Assembly: GCA_032907525.1 (NCBI GenBank)
Contig: JAJJPM010000021.1
Location: 1 to 64,000, forward strand
Reading direction: 5' to 3'
DNA from: JAHJQQ01 sp032907525
GTDB taxonomy: Bacteria; Pseudomonadota; Gammaproteobacteria; Thiohalobacterales; Thiohalobacteraceae
Length of the DNA stretch: 64,000 bases
In this document: positions 45,447-52,566 of the stretch, piece after piece
How the letters are laid out: every line of letters begins with the position of its first letter
Position numbering within the stretch: the first letter of the stretch is position 1
Notes under the pieces: model-generated
Seen by the model: the letters and a program-made list of their open reading frames with translations, nothing else
What the model was told of the DNA's origin: nothing
Databases searched by the model: none
Program-made: the position numbers and the translations under genes

Positions 45447-46949
45447 TCAGCCCTGCTGCTCTTCCGCAAACCAGGGTGCGCGCGCGGCCATGATCAGCGC
45501 GGCGGCGCGTTCCTCGTCCATACCTTCGATATCCATCAGCTCATCGACCGCCAGTTCGGCCAGATCCTCCTGGGTGACCACGCCGCGGCCGGCCAGCGTG
45601 TGCGCCAGCTCGGGATCCATACCGTCCAGATTGAGGAGATCCTCGGCAGGTTCGTTCGCACCCAGCGACTCCTCCCGGACGATGGCGCGGGTCAGCAGCA
45701 CGTCGCGGGCGCGCCCGCGCAGCTCCTCGACCATGTCCTCGTCGAACTCCTCGACTTCGAGCAGTTCTGCCGCGGGCACGTAGGCGATCTCCTCGATACT
45801 GGAGAAACCTTCCTGCACCAGGATCGCGGCGACCTCCTCGTCGACGTCGAGCTGTTCCATGAACAGCTGCTGCAGCGACTGGGCCTCGGCCTCGCTCTTC
45901 TGTTCGGCCTGCTGCTCGGTCATCACGTTCAGCTCCCAGCCGGTGAGCTGGCTGGCCAGACGCACGTTCTGGCCGCCGCGGCCGATGGCCTGCGACAGCT
46001 GCTCCTCGGCGATGGCCAGATCCATGCTGTGCTCGTCCTCGTCGACCACGATGGACACGACCTCGGCCGGCGACATGGCATTGATGACGAACTGCGCGGG
46101 ATTCTCGTCCCACAGGATGATGTCGATGCGCTCGCCGGCGAGCTCGTTCGACACCGCCTGCACGCGCGAGCCGCGCATGCCGACGCAGGCGCCGACCGGA
46201 TCGATGCGCGGGTCGTTGGACTTCACCGCGATCTTGGCGCGCAGTCCGGGATCGCGCGCGGCGCCGAGGATCTCGATCAGACCCTGGCCGATCTCCGGCA
46301 CCTCGATCTTGAACAGCTCGATGAGGAACTGCGGGGCGACGCGGCTGACGAACAGCTGCGGGCCGCGCGGCTCGGAGCGCACCTCCTTGAGATAGCCGCG
46401 CAGCCGGTCGCCGGGACGCACGGATTCGCGCGGTATCATGTCTTCGCGCGCCACCAGGGCCTCGGCGTTGCCGCCCAGATCCAGGTAGACGTTGCCGCGC
46501 TCGACGCGCTTGACGATGCCGGTCACCAGCTCGCCCTTGCGATCCTTGTACGCCTCGACCACCTGCTCGCGCTCTGCCTCGCGCACCTTCTGCACGATCA
46601 CCTGCTTGGCGGTCTGGGCGGCGATGCGGCCGAAGGCCTCGGACGGCATCGGCTCCTCGATGTACTCGCCGACCTCGATGCCGGGACGCAGCTGCTGGGC
46701 GCGCGTGTACAGCACCTGACGCTCGGGCGATTCGAAGTTCTCGTCCTCATCGTCCACCACCAGCCAGCGGCGGAAGGTCTCGTAGTCGCCCGTCTGCCGG
46801 TCGATCTGCACGCGCGCGTCGATCTCGCCGCCGTGGCGCTTCTTGGTGGCGGAGGCTAGAGCCGCCTCGATCGCCTGGAAGATCACTTCCTTGTCGACGC
46901 CCTTTTCGTTGGAAACCGCGTCGGCTACGAGAAGAATTTCTTTGTTCAT
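45447..46949 (-). CDS. nusA: Transcription termination/antitermination factor NusA
   Basis: A 500-residue RNA polymerase-binding protein. The N-terminal domain starts MNKEILLVADAVSNEKGVDK. The S1 domain (about 135-200) has LVTGIVKRVERGNVYLDLGG. Two KH domains follow with DPVGACVGMRGSRVQAVSNE and LAIAEEQLSQAIGRGGQNVR. Two acidic C-terminal repeats (about 365-490), as in E. coli, end the protein. The start at 46949 is preferred over 46955 because AGGTGG lies just upstream. It sits between rimP and infB. Confidence 0.97.
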   Translation of the reverse strand: MNKEILLVADAVSNEKGVDKEVIFQAIEAALASATKKRHGGEIDARVQIDRQTGDYETFRRWLVVDDEDENFESPERQVLYTRAQQLRPGIEVGEYIEEPMPSEAFGRIAAQTAKQVIVQKVREAEREQVVEAYKDRKGELVTGIVKRVERGNVYLDLGGNAEALVAREDMIPRESVRPGDRLRGYLKEVRSEPRGPQLFVSRVAPQFLIELFKIEVPEIGQGLIEILGAARDPGLRAKIAVKSNDPRIDPVGACVGMRGSRVQAVSNELAGERIDIILWDENPAQFVINAMSPAEVVSIVVDEDEHSMDLAIAEEQLSQAIGRGGQNVRLASQLTGWELNVMTEQQAEQKSEAEAQSLQQLFMEQLDVDEEVAAILVQEGFSSIEEIAYVPAAELLEVEEFDEDMVEELRGRARDVLLTRAIVREESLGANEPAEDLLNLDGMDPELAHTLAGRGVVTQEDLAELAVDELMDIEGMDEERAAALIMAARAPWFAEEQQG

Positions 46950-46976
46950 GACCACCTGCCTCCCATCACGGAAGCG

Positions 46977-47435
46977 CTAAAGATCCGGTACCAACCGGGC
47001 CTGCTCCACCTGATCCAATGGCAGGCTGACCCGCGTTCCATCCTGCTGCTCGATCACCACCTGCCGCTCGTGCAGCCCCTGCAGCAGGCCTTTGAAATTG
47101 CGTTGCCCGTCCACCGGGAAGCGCGTGCGCAGCTTCACCTCGTGGCCGGCGAAGCGCTCGAAATCCCGCGCCTCGAACAGCGGCCGGTCCAGCCCGGGCG
47201 ACGACACCTCCAGGGTGTAGTGGCCCGGCACCGGATCCTCGACGTCGAGCAGACCGCTGATCTGATAGCTCACGGCCGAGCAGTCGTCGACGGTCACGCC
47301 TTCGGGCTTGTCTATATACACCCGCAGCAGGCTGTGCTTGCCGCTGGGGCGGTATTCGATGCCCACCAGCTCGCAACCCAGCGCGGTGACCGCCGGTTCC
47401 AGCAACGCCCGCAGATTGAAAGGATCCTGCCGCAT
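46977..47435 (-). CDS. rimP: Ribosome maturation factor RimP
   Basis: A 152-residue factor for 30S assembly. ALGCELVGIEYRPSGKHSLL, VYIDKPEGVTVDDCSAVSYQ and GHYTLEVSSPGLDRPLF are the family hallmarks, and the C-terminal SH3-like domain ends LDQVEQARLVPDL. The start is set by family length. It is the first gene of the operon; an intrinsic terminator hairpin lies 23 bases upstream in the leader. Confidence 0.96.
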   Translation of the reverse strand: MRQDPFNLRALLEPAVTALGCELVGIEYRPSGKHSLLRVYIDKPEGVTVDDCSAVSYQISGLLDVEDPVPGHYTLEVSSPGLDRPLFEARDFERFAGHEVKLRTRFPVDGQRNFKGLLQGLHERQVVIEQQDGTRVSLPLDQVEQARLVPDL

Positions 47436-47452
47436 CCGTTCCTTCCGGAAAC

Positions 47453-47473
47453 AAAAAATGGGCCCGAGGCCCA
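47453..47473 (-). terminator. Leader terminator/attenuator before rimP
   Basis: On the minus strand TGGGCC pairs with GGCCCA (47473-47468 and 47464-47459) and a run of six T (47458-47453) follows. It lies between the operon promoter at 47656-47684 and rimP, so transcription must read through it, which suggests attenuation, plausibly by NusA feedback. Confidence 0.75.
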
Positions 47474-47655
47474 CTTCAAGTCCTGCGCAATCCCGGCCCC
47501 GGAAGCAGCGCCCGGCGGCGGGATTCCAGGTCGTTTCCAGGCGTTGCACGCACTCTCGAACGCCGCCGGCCCACATCCGTCCCACTCGCAGGGGGATCGT
47601 GCCCGGCGCCGCGCAACCGTCCGCAGACCAAACCGAGAAGTCTGCGGCGCCGCGT

Positions 47656-47684
47656 ATTATAGGTTGCCGCCGGTTGAGCCGCAA
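47656..47684 (-). promoter_or_regulatory. Sigma70-type promoter of the rimP-nusA-infB operon
   Basis: On the minus strand TTGCGG (47684-47679) and a perfect TATAAT (47661-47656) are separated by exactly 17 bases. It reads towards rimP with a leader of about 210 bases. No tRNA gene is evident in that leader, although many relatives carry one there. Confidence 0.75.
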
Positions 47685-47805
47685 CCGCCGGTTTTGGCCT
47701 CAAAATCGCCCCGCTCGCCCGCCCTCTTGTGGAGTGCCGCGTTTTCGCTGACCATGGCGCCCCTCCGAACCCAGGACCGCGCCCTCCTGCGCCGCGAGCA
47801 CACGC

Positions 47806-48423
47806 ATGCACTGCCGACCGAGCCCGTCCCGACCGCGCCCATGCCGGACCCCGCTGCAGTGGCTGCGGGTCTGCCTGCTGGCCGGCATCGCCGGACTGCT
47901 GGCCGCCGCGTCCGCGTGGGCCCAGACGCCCCATGAGTCGGAAGAGATCTGGCTGGAGGTCGACACCGGCCATCTGGTGCTCCGGGTCATGCGGGGCGAC
48001 GAGGTCCTGCACACCTTCGAAGACATCGCCATCGGCCGTTACGGCGCGACGCGGGACAAGCGCCGGCTCGACGGCCGCACCCCCTTGGGCGAATTCCGCA
48101 TCAGCCGCATCAACGACAAATCCCCTTTCCGCCGCTTCTTCGGCTTCGACTACCCGCGCCTGGAACAGGCCGAACGCGCGCTGCGGGCGGGCGATCTCGA
48201 TCCCTCCGCCTACATCGCCATCCGCGAGGCCGTCCGCAACCGGCGCCCCCCGCCCCAGAACACCGTGCTGGGCGGCTATCTCGGCATCCACGGCATCGGT
48301 GCCGGCGACCCCGAGGTGCACGAGAACTATAATTGGACCAACGGTTGCATCGCGCTCACCAACGAGCAGATCGACCGGCTCGCCGAGTGGGTGCGCATCG
48401 GCACGAGAGTGGTGGTTTATTGA
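47806..48423 (+). CDS. L,D-transpeptidase family protein (YkuD domain)
   Basis: A 205-residue periplasmic protein. A signal peptide (LQWLRVCLLAGIAGLLAAAS, cut near AWAQ) precedes a YkuD catalytic domain. GTPLGEF-type segment RTPLGEFRISRIN, LGIHGIGAGDP and the active-site block NWTNGCIALTNEQID are visible; the cysteine of NGC is the nucleophile and the histidine of GIHG its partner. Such enzymes form 3-3 peptidoglycan crosslinks or attach Lpp. An Lpp-like lipoprotein gene follows directly and a second L,D-transpeptidase lies beyond it. The start is the first ATG giving a signal peptide. Confidence 0.88.
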   Translation: MHCRPSPSRPRPCRTPLQWLRVCLLAGIAGLLAAASAWAQTPHESEEIWLEVDTGHLVLRVMRGDEVLHTFEDIAIGRYGATRDKRRLDGRTPLGEFRISRINDKSPFRRFFGFDYPRLEQAERALRAGDLDPSAYIAIREAVRNRRPPPQNTVLGGYLGIHGIGAGDPEVHENYNWTNGCIALTNEQIDRLAEWVRIGTRVVVY

Positions 48424-48432
48424 TCCAGGTCC

Positions 48433-48461
48433 TTGCCTTTTCCGCGTATCCCAAGGACAAT
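48433..48461 (+). promoter_or_regulatory. Possible promoter of the Lpp-like gene
   Basis: TTGCCT (48433-48438) and GACAAT (48456-48461) are 17 bases apart, each matching the consensus at four of six positions. The lipoprotein would have a leader of about 85 bases. The match is modest. Confidence 0.4.
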
Positions 48462-48552
48462 CGCGCCCGAAATTAAGAAGGCACAACGAAACGGACACCC
48501 GTCTTCAAAGAACCCTAACCCGACTTCCATTCACTTCAAGAGGACGCATTCA

Positions 48553-48834
48553 ATGAGCATCAAGACTGTTGCCGCTGGCATCGCCCTGATCGCGGTCACC
48601 GCCCTCACCGGCTGCGCCAGCACCACCGAAATCGAGAGCCTGAAGAGCCAGATCGCCCAGGCTCAGAGCACTGCCGACGGCGCCGCCGCCAAGGCCGACG
48701 CCGCCGCTGCCGACGCTGCGGCCGCCAAGGCTGCCGCCGCCAACGCCCAGGCCACCGCCGACGAGGCGAAGGCCAAGGCCGAGGAAACCGACGCCAAGAT
48801 CAATCGCATGTTCAAGAAGGCGATGTACAAGTAA
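48553..48834 (+). CDS. Lpp/OprI-like major outer-membrane lipoprotein
   Basis: A 93-residue lipoprotein with signal peptide MSIKTVAAGIALIAVTALTG and lipobox LTGC, cut before Cys21. The mature part is an alanine-zipper coiled coil (SQIAQAQSTADGAAAKADAA and on) like Pseudomonas OprI and E. coli Lpp. The C-terminus AMYK ends in lysine, matching the YRK end through which Lpp is bound to peptidoglycan by L,D-transpeptidases; both neighbours encode such enzymes. AGAGGA lies upstream of the start and a strong terminator follows. Confidence 0.88.
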   Translation: MSIKTVAAGIALIAVTALTGCASTTEIESLKSQIAQAQSTADGAAAKADAAAADAAAAKAAAANAQATADEAKAKAEETDAKINRMFKKAMYK

Positions 48835-48858
48835 GAACTGGCGTCCGTGCCATACGGG

Positions 48859-48886
48859 ACCGGGGCCTCGCGCCCCGGTTTTTTTT
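48859..48886 (+). terminator. Intrinsic terminator after the Lpp-like gene
   Basis: ACCGGGGC pairs with GCCCCGGT around a short loop, followed by a run of eight T ending at 48886. It lies 24 bases after the stop codon and separates the lipoprotein from the convergent transpeptidase gene. Confidence 0.93.
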
Positions 48887-48891
48887 GGACT

Positions 48892-49866
48892 TCAGCGGGG
48901 CCGGACGGTCAGGTTGTTGCGTGAGATGACCACCGGCAGACCGCGCTGCTCGCGCACTGCGCGGTTGATCGCCTCGCCGCTGATCGCCACCGGGCGTCTC
49001 TGCAGCGCCGCTTCCACCACGTCCAGGGCCGTGTTCATCAGCGCGGCCTTGCCGGCGGTGTCCTCCTCCAGCGGCGGGTGGACCTCCATGTAGAGCGTGC
49101 CCGCGATCCAGCCGACCTTGACCGGCTGATTCACGATCTGCACCGGCGTGCCCACGGGGACCTCCTGGTAGATGGTCTCGATGTCCTCCGGGTACATGCG
49201 CAGGCAGCCGTGGGTGACGCGCATGCCGATCCCCCACGGCTTGTCGGTGCCGTGGATCAGGTAGCCGGGAATGCTCAGCCGCAGGGCGAACTGCCCCAGC
49301 GGATTGTTCGGTCCGGGAGGCACGATCTCCGGCAGGGTCTCGCCGCGCGCGGCGGCCTCCGCGCGGATGGACTGCGGCGGACGCCAGGCCGGATCCTTCT
49401 GCTTGGACGCGACCTTCGCCTGCCCGAGCGGCGTCGCCCAGTCCATGCGACCGACGCTGACCGGATAGGTCTTCACCACCCGCGGCTCGCCCGTCCTGGC
49501 CGGCGGATAGAAGTACACGCGCATCTCCGGTACGTTCAGGACCACGCCGCTGCGCGGCGCGTCGGGCAGGATGTAGCGCGTCGGCAGCAGCACCGGCGTG
49601 CCCTCGCCCGGCAGCCAGCGGTCGACATCCGGATTGGCGATGACGATCTCGTCGTGACCGAGATGGTAGCGGCGCGCGATGTCCAGCAGCGTGTCCTCGT
49701 GTTCCGCGTGGATGGTGCGCACCTGGCCGACGAGGTCGACGTCCTCGGGCGGCAGGGGCAGGGTCTCGGCGGACGCAGTCGCCGCCGCGCCCGAGAGGAA
49801 CGCGAGCAGCAGACGACCGGCTCGCTGATTTCGACGGGCTGCGGGCATCGGCAATCCGGAACTCAT
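48892..49866 (-). CDS. L,D-transpeptidase with LysM-like domain (ErfK/YbiS type)
   Basis: A 324-residue exported protein. After the signal peptide (RAGRLLLAFLSGAAATASA) comes a LysM-like segment (HEDTLLDIARRYHLGHDEIV, then PTRYILPDAPR), then the YkuD domain with VYFYPP, TPLGQAKVASKQKDPAW, GYLIHGTDKPWGIG and the active site THGCLRMYPEDIE. This is the layout of ErfK, YbiS and YcfS, which attach Lpp to peptidoglycan. The gene is convergent with the Lpp-like gene. The start is uncertain: ATG codons at 49866 and 49848 both give a signal peptide. Confidence 0.9.
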   Translation of the reverse strand: MSSGLPMPAARRNQRAGRLLLAFLSGAAATASAETLPLPPEDVDLVGQVRTIHAEHEDTLLDIARRYHLGHDEIVIANPDVDRWLPGEGTPVLLPTRYILPDAPRSGVVLNVPEMRVYFYPPARTGEPRVVKTYPVSVGRMDWATPLGQAKVASKQKDPAWRPPQSIRAEAAARGETLPEIVPPGPNNPLGQFALRLSIPGYLIHGTDKPWGIGMRVTHGCLRMYPEDIETIYQEVPVGTPVQIVNQPVKVGWIAGTLYMEVHPPLEEDTAGKAALMNTALDVVEAALQRRPVAISGEAINRAVREQRGLPVVISRNNLTVRPR

Positions 49867-49867
49867 G

Positions 49868-50033
49868 AACCCGAAAACCGCTTTCGCCACGGAAGCACAC
49901 GGAAAAACGCGGGCACGATCATATACTTCACGCGACGGCCCGCGTCACCCGCCAGATGCCGGGTCAGAGCTTCATGACGCAATTTCATTTCGGTGTCTTC
50001 CGTGTGCTTCCGTGGCTGAAACGGTTTTCGGGA
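49868..50033. repeat. Complete type A palindrome (CGGAAGCACACGG subtype)
   Basis: The left arm, about 49868-49905 (CCGAAAACCGCTTTCGCCAC, then GGAAGCACACGGAA), is complementary to the right arm at 49995-50033 (TTCCGTGTGCTTCCGTGGCT, then GAAACGGTTTTCGGG). It starts at the 5' end of the transpeptidase gene and occupies the first part of the gap before mscS. Confidence 0.85.
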
Positions 50034-50132
50034 TGAATGGAAAACGGGACGCGCCGCGGCGCGCGGGGGTGCATTCTACGGCATGGCCGCGGCGGGACAA
50101 ACTCCGGAGGCGGTTCCGGACGCCGTCCTGTC

Positions 50133-50173
50133 CCCGGCCGTGGAGTGCGGCGACGCGGCGCTCCACGGCCGGG
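50133..50173. other. Long hairpin upstream of mscS
   Basis: CCCGGCCGTGGAG at 50133-50145 and CTCCACGGCCGGG at 50161-50173 form a perfect 13-bp stem around a 15-nt loop. CTCCACGGCC recurs near 50343. No T-run. The rest of the gap up to 50384 shows nothing else I can name. Confidence 0.55.
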
Positions 50174-50384
50174 CCCCCGGACTGGACCGCCCGCGCCCGG
50201 GCTTGCCACAATAGCCCCTGACCATCCGCCGACGGAAAGCCCGGAGACCACGCCCGCCTCCCCGGCATCCGCGCATCGCCGCGATGCGGCGGGCGCTGCG
50301 CGATCCGTATCCCGCATTGCGCGCCACGCGCGTCCCGCCGCTCTCCACGGCCAGAGCCCGACGCCATCGACACAGGAGACCGCC

Positions 50385-51290
50385 ATGGACCTGCTGCAAA
50401 GCTATTTCGGCGACATCAACTGGCAAGATCTCATCTTCGGCGCCTTGCGCATTCTGCTGATGCTGACGCTCGCCTGGCTGTTGAGTCTCGCGGCCCGCAT
50501 GGGACTGCGACGCTTCGAACGCCGGCTGGTCGAGCAGGGGCGACGGCAGGGCGACATCGCCTCGGAAGCGGGCAAACGCGCCGAAACGCTCGTGCGGCTG
50601 CTGCGCCAGGGCGTCTCCATCATGATCTGGGTGGTCGCGCTGCTGGTCATCCTCAACGAGCTCGGCATCTCCGTGGGGCCGATTTTGGCCAGCGCCGGCG
50701 TGGCCGGTCTGGCGGTGGGTTTCGGTGCGCAGAATCTGGTGCGCGATGTCATCAGCGGCTTTTTCCTCATCCTCGAGGATCAGGTGCGCGTCGGCGACGT
50801 GGCCGTCGTCAACGGCACCGGCGGCCTGGTCGAGGCGATCAACTTCCGCACCCTGGTGCTGCGCGATCTGTCCGGCGTGGTGCACGTCTTTCCCAACGGC
50901 AGCGTGACCACGCTCAGCAACGTCACCAAAGAGTGGTCGGCCTATGTGTTCGACATCGGCGTGGCCTACAAGGAAAACACCGACCGCGTCATCGGCGTGA
51001 TGCGCGAAGTCGCCGACGCGCTTCAGCGCGACGAACACTTCGGCCGGATGATCATCGGCGACATCGAGATCTTCGGCGTGGACAAGCTCGCCGACTCCGC
51101 CGTCGTCATCAAAGGCCGCATCAGGACGCAGCCGATCAAGCAATGGGACGTCGGGCGCGAATTCCTGCGCCGCATAAAACTGGCCTTCGACCGCGAAGGC
51201 ATCGAGATCCCGTTCCCGCAGCGCTCGCTGCATTTTGGCACGGAAAATGCGCCTTTCCAGGCCCGTCTGATCCCCTCCGCGCAGGATTGA
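50385..51290 (+). CDS. MscS-family mechanosensitive channel
   Basis: A 301-residue small-conductance channel that releases solutes on osmotic downshock. Three membrane helices (about 15-38, 73-92 and 97-120) include the pore-lining helix ASAGVAGLAVGFGAQNLVRD, followed by VISGFFLILEDQVRVGD and the cytoplasmic beta domain (VVHVFPNGSVTTLSN). The C-terminal domain ends REGIEIPFPQRSLHF, typical of the family. AGGAG lies 7 bases upstream of the start; a longer in-frame extension to 50037 crosses the hairpin and is rejected. Confidence 0.93.
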   Translation: MDLLQSYFGDINWQDLIFGALRILLMLTLAWLLSLAARMGLRRFERRLVEQGRRQGDIASEAGKRAETLVRLLRQGVSIMIWVVALLVILNELGISVGPILASAGVAGLAVGFGAQNLVRDVISGFFLILEDQVRVGDVAVVNGTGGLVEAINFRTLVLRDLSGVVHVFPNGSVTTLSNVTKEWSAYVFDIGVAYKENTDRVIGVMREVADALQRDEHFGRMIIGDIEIFGVDKLADSAVVIKGRIRTQPIKQWDVGREFLRRIKLAFDREGIEIPFPQRSLHFGTENAPFQARLIPSAQD

Positions 51291-51441
51291 AACCGGAGGG
51301 GCGCGATGGCCGTCCGCTTCCCGGAATGCCCGTCCGCGTGTAGGCCGACGGCCGCATTTTGTAGGCCACTTCCCGGACGTCGCCGATATACTTTCAGTTC
51401 TCGAACCAGCTCACACTTTTGGTTGAATCCTTTCGTGAATA

Positions 51442-52542
51442 ATGCCGTCAAAACAAGAACACAACGCCCAGGCTCCCATGCACGCCGACACCGCCAACGA
51501 CTCTATGAGCGCACCCGAACCGTTCGAGCTGTCCCCCGCCGCGCTCGCCGAGCTGCCCCTGTTTGCGGGAGAGCGCATGGAGGTGCTCGAATGGCTCATC
51601 CCGCATTGCCGTATCGAGCGCCTGCCGCCGCAGACGCGGCTGCTCACGCCCCACGACGTGCAGGACCGCGCCTACCTGATCCTGCAGGGTGACGTCCAGG
51701 TCAGGGTCGGCGCGCATGACGAACAGATCATCGCGACCCTCGGCGCGGGCCAGTGCGTCGGCGAGATGTCGGTCATCGAGGGCGTCCCGCCGTCCGCCGA
51801 CGTGCTCACCGACACCGCCTGCACGCTGATCTCCATCGAGGGCGCCGCGTTGCGCACCCTGATCGACACATCCAACGTGGTCGCGAGAAATCTTCTCAAG
51901 CTGCTGGCGCGGCGCCTGCGCCGCGACAATCTGATGGTGCGCGAAAGCCTGGAGCAGAAGGCGCTGTCCGAACGGCGCGCCCGGGTCGACCCGCTGACCG
52001 GCCTGCACAACCGGCGCTGGCTGAGCGAGCATCTGCAGGAGACCATCGAGCAGCACCACGCGACCGCGCGCAGCCTCACGCTGCTGATGATCGACATCGA
52101 CTACTTCAAGGATTTCAACGACCGCAACGGTCATCTGGCCGGCGATCAGGCGCTGCTGACGGTAGCCAGGGTGATCAGTGCCTACATCCGTGGCGGCGAT
52201 CAGGCGGCGCGCTTCGGCGGCGAGGAGTTTCTCGTCATTCTGCCCGACACGGGCAGCGCAGAGGCGCGGCGTATCGCCGGCCGCCTCCGCCACGCGATCC
52301 AGATCACGCCGATCGTCGCCCCCGACGGTGCAGCGTTGCCGCGCGTGACGGCATCCATCGGTCTCGCGGAAAGCACACCCGGCGAGACGGCCGATGCGCT
52401 GATCGCGCGGGCCGATGCCGCGCTCTATCAGGCCAAACGCGAAGGCCGCAACCGCGTCAGGATCAGCCTGCCCGGCGACGCCGTGCCGCCGGCCGGCCCC
52501 TTCACCTTGCGCCGCACCCCCGACGACAAGCGCCGCCCCTGA
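51442..52542 (+). CDS. Cyclic-nucleotide-binding-like GGDEF diguanylate cyclase
   Basis: A 366-residue soluble protein. The N-terminal cNMP-binding/Crp-like domain (about 30-150) has AYLILQGDVQVRVGAHDEQI, then ATLGAGQCVGEMSVIEGVPP and PSADV. The C-terminal GGDEF domain has RVDPLTGLHNRRWL, MIDIDYFKDFND and an intact FGGEEFLVI motif (about 259-267), so it should make c-di-GMP. Whether it binds cAMP is unclear: the expected arginine of the RxAT phosphate cassette appears absent (PPSADV). The start is uncertain; an in-frame ATG at 51478 is also possible. Confidence 0.9.
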   Translation: MPSKQEHNAQAPMHADTANDSMSAPEPFELSPAALAELPLFAGERMEVLEWLIPHCRIERLPPQTRLLTPHDVQDRAYLILQGDVQVRVGAHDEQIIATLGAGQCVGEMSVIEGVPPSADVLTDTACTLISIEGAALRTLIDTSNVVARNLLKLLARRLRRDNLMVRESLEQKALSERRARVDPLTGLHNRRWLSEHLQETIEQHHATARSLTLLMIDIDYFKDFNDRNGHLAGDQALLTVARVISAYIRGGDQAARFGGEEFLVILPDTGSAEARRIAGRLRHAIQITPIVAPDGAALPRVTASIGLAESTPGETADALIARADAALYQAKREGRNRVRISLPGDAVPPAGPFTLRRTPDDKRRP

Positions 52543-52566
52543 GGCCGGAAGCTCCCCCAGCCGCGA

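Noticed and set aside
47476..47655. tRNA gene in the rimP leader
   Set aside because: Many relatives carry a tRNA here, but I could not fold a cloverleaf: no matching acceptor ends and no proper T-loop were found.
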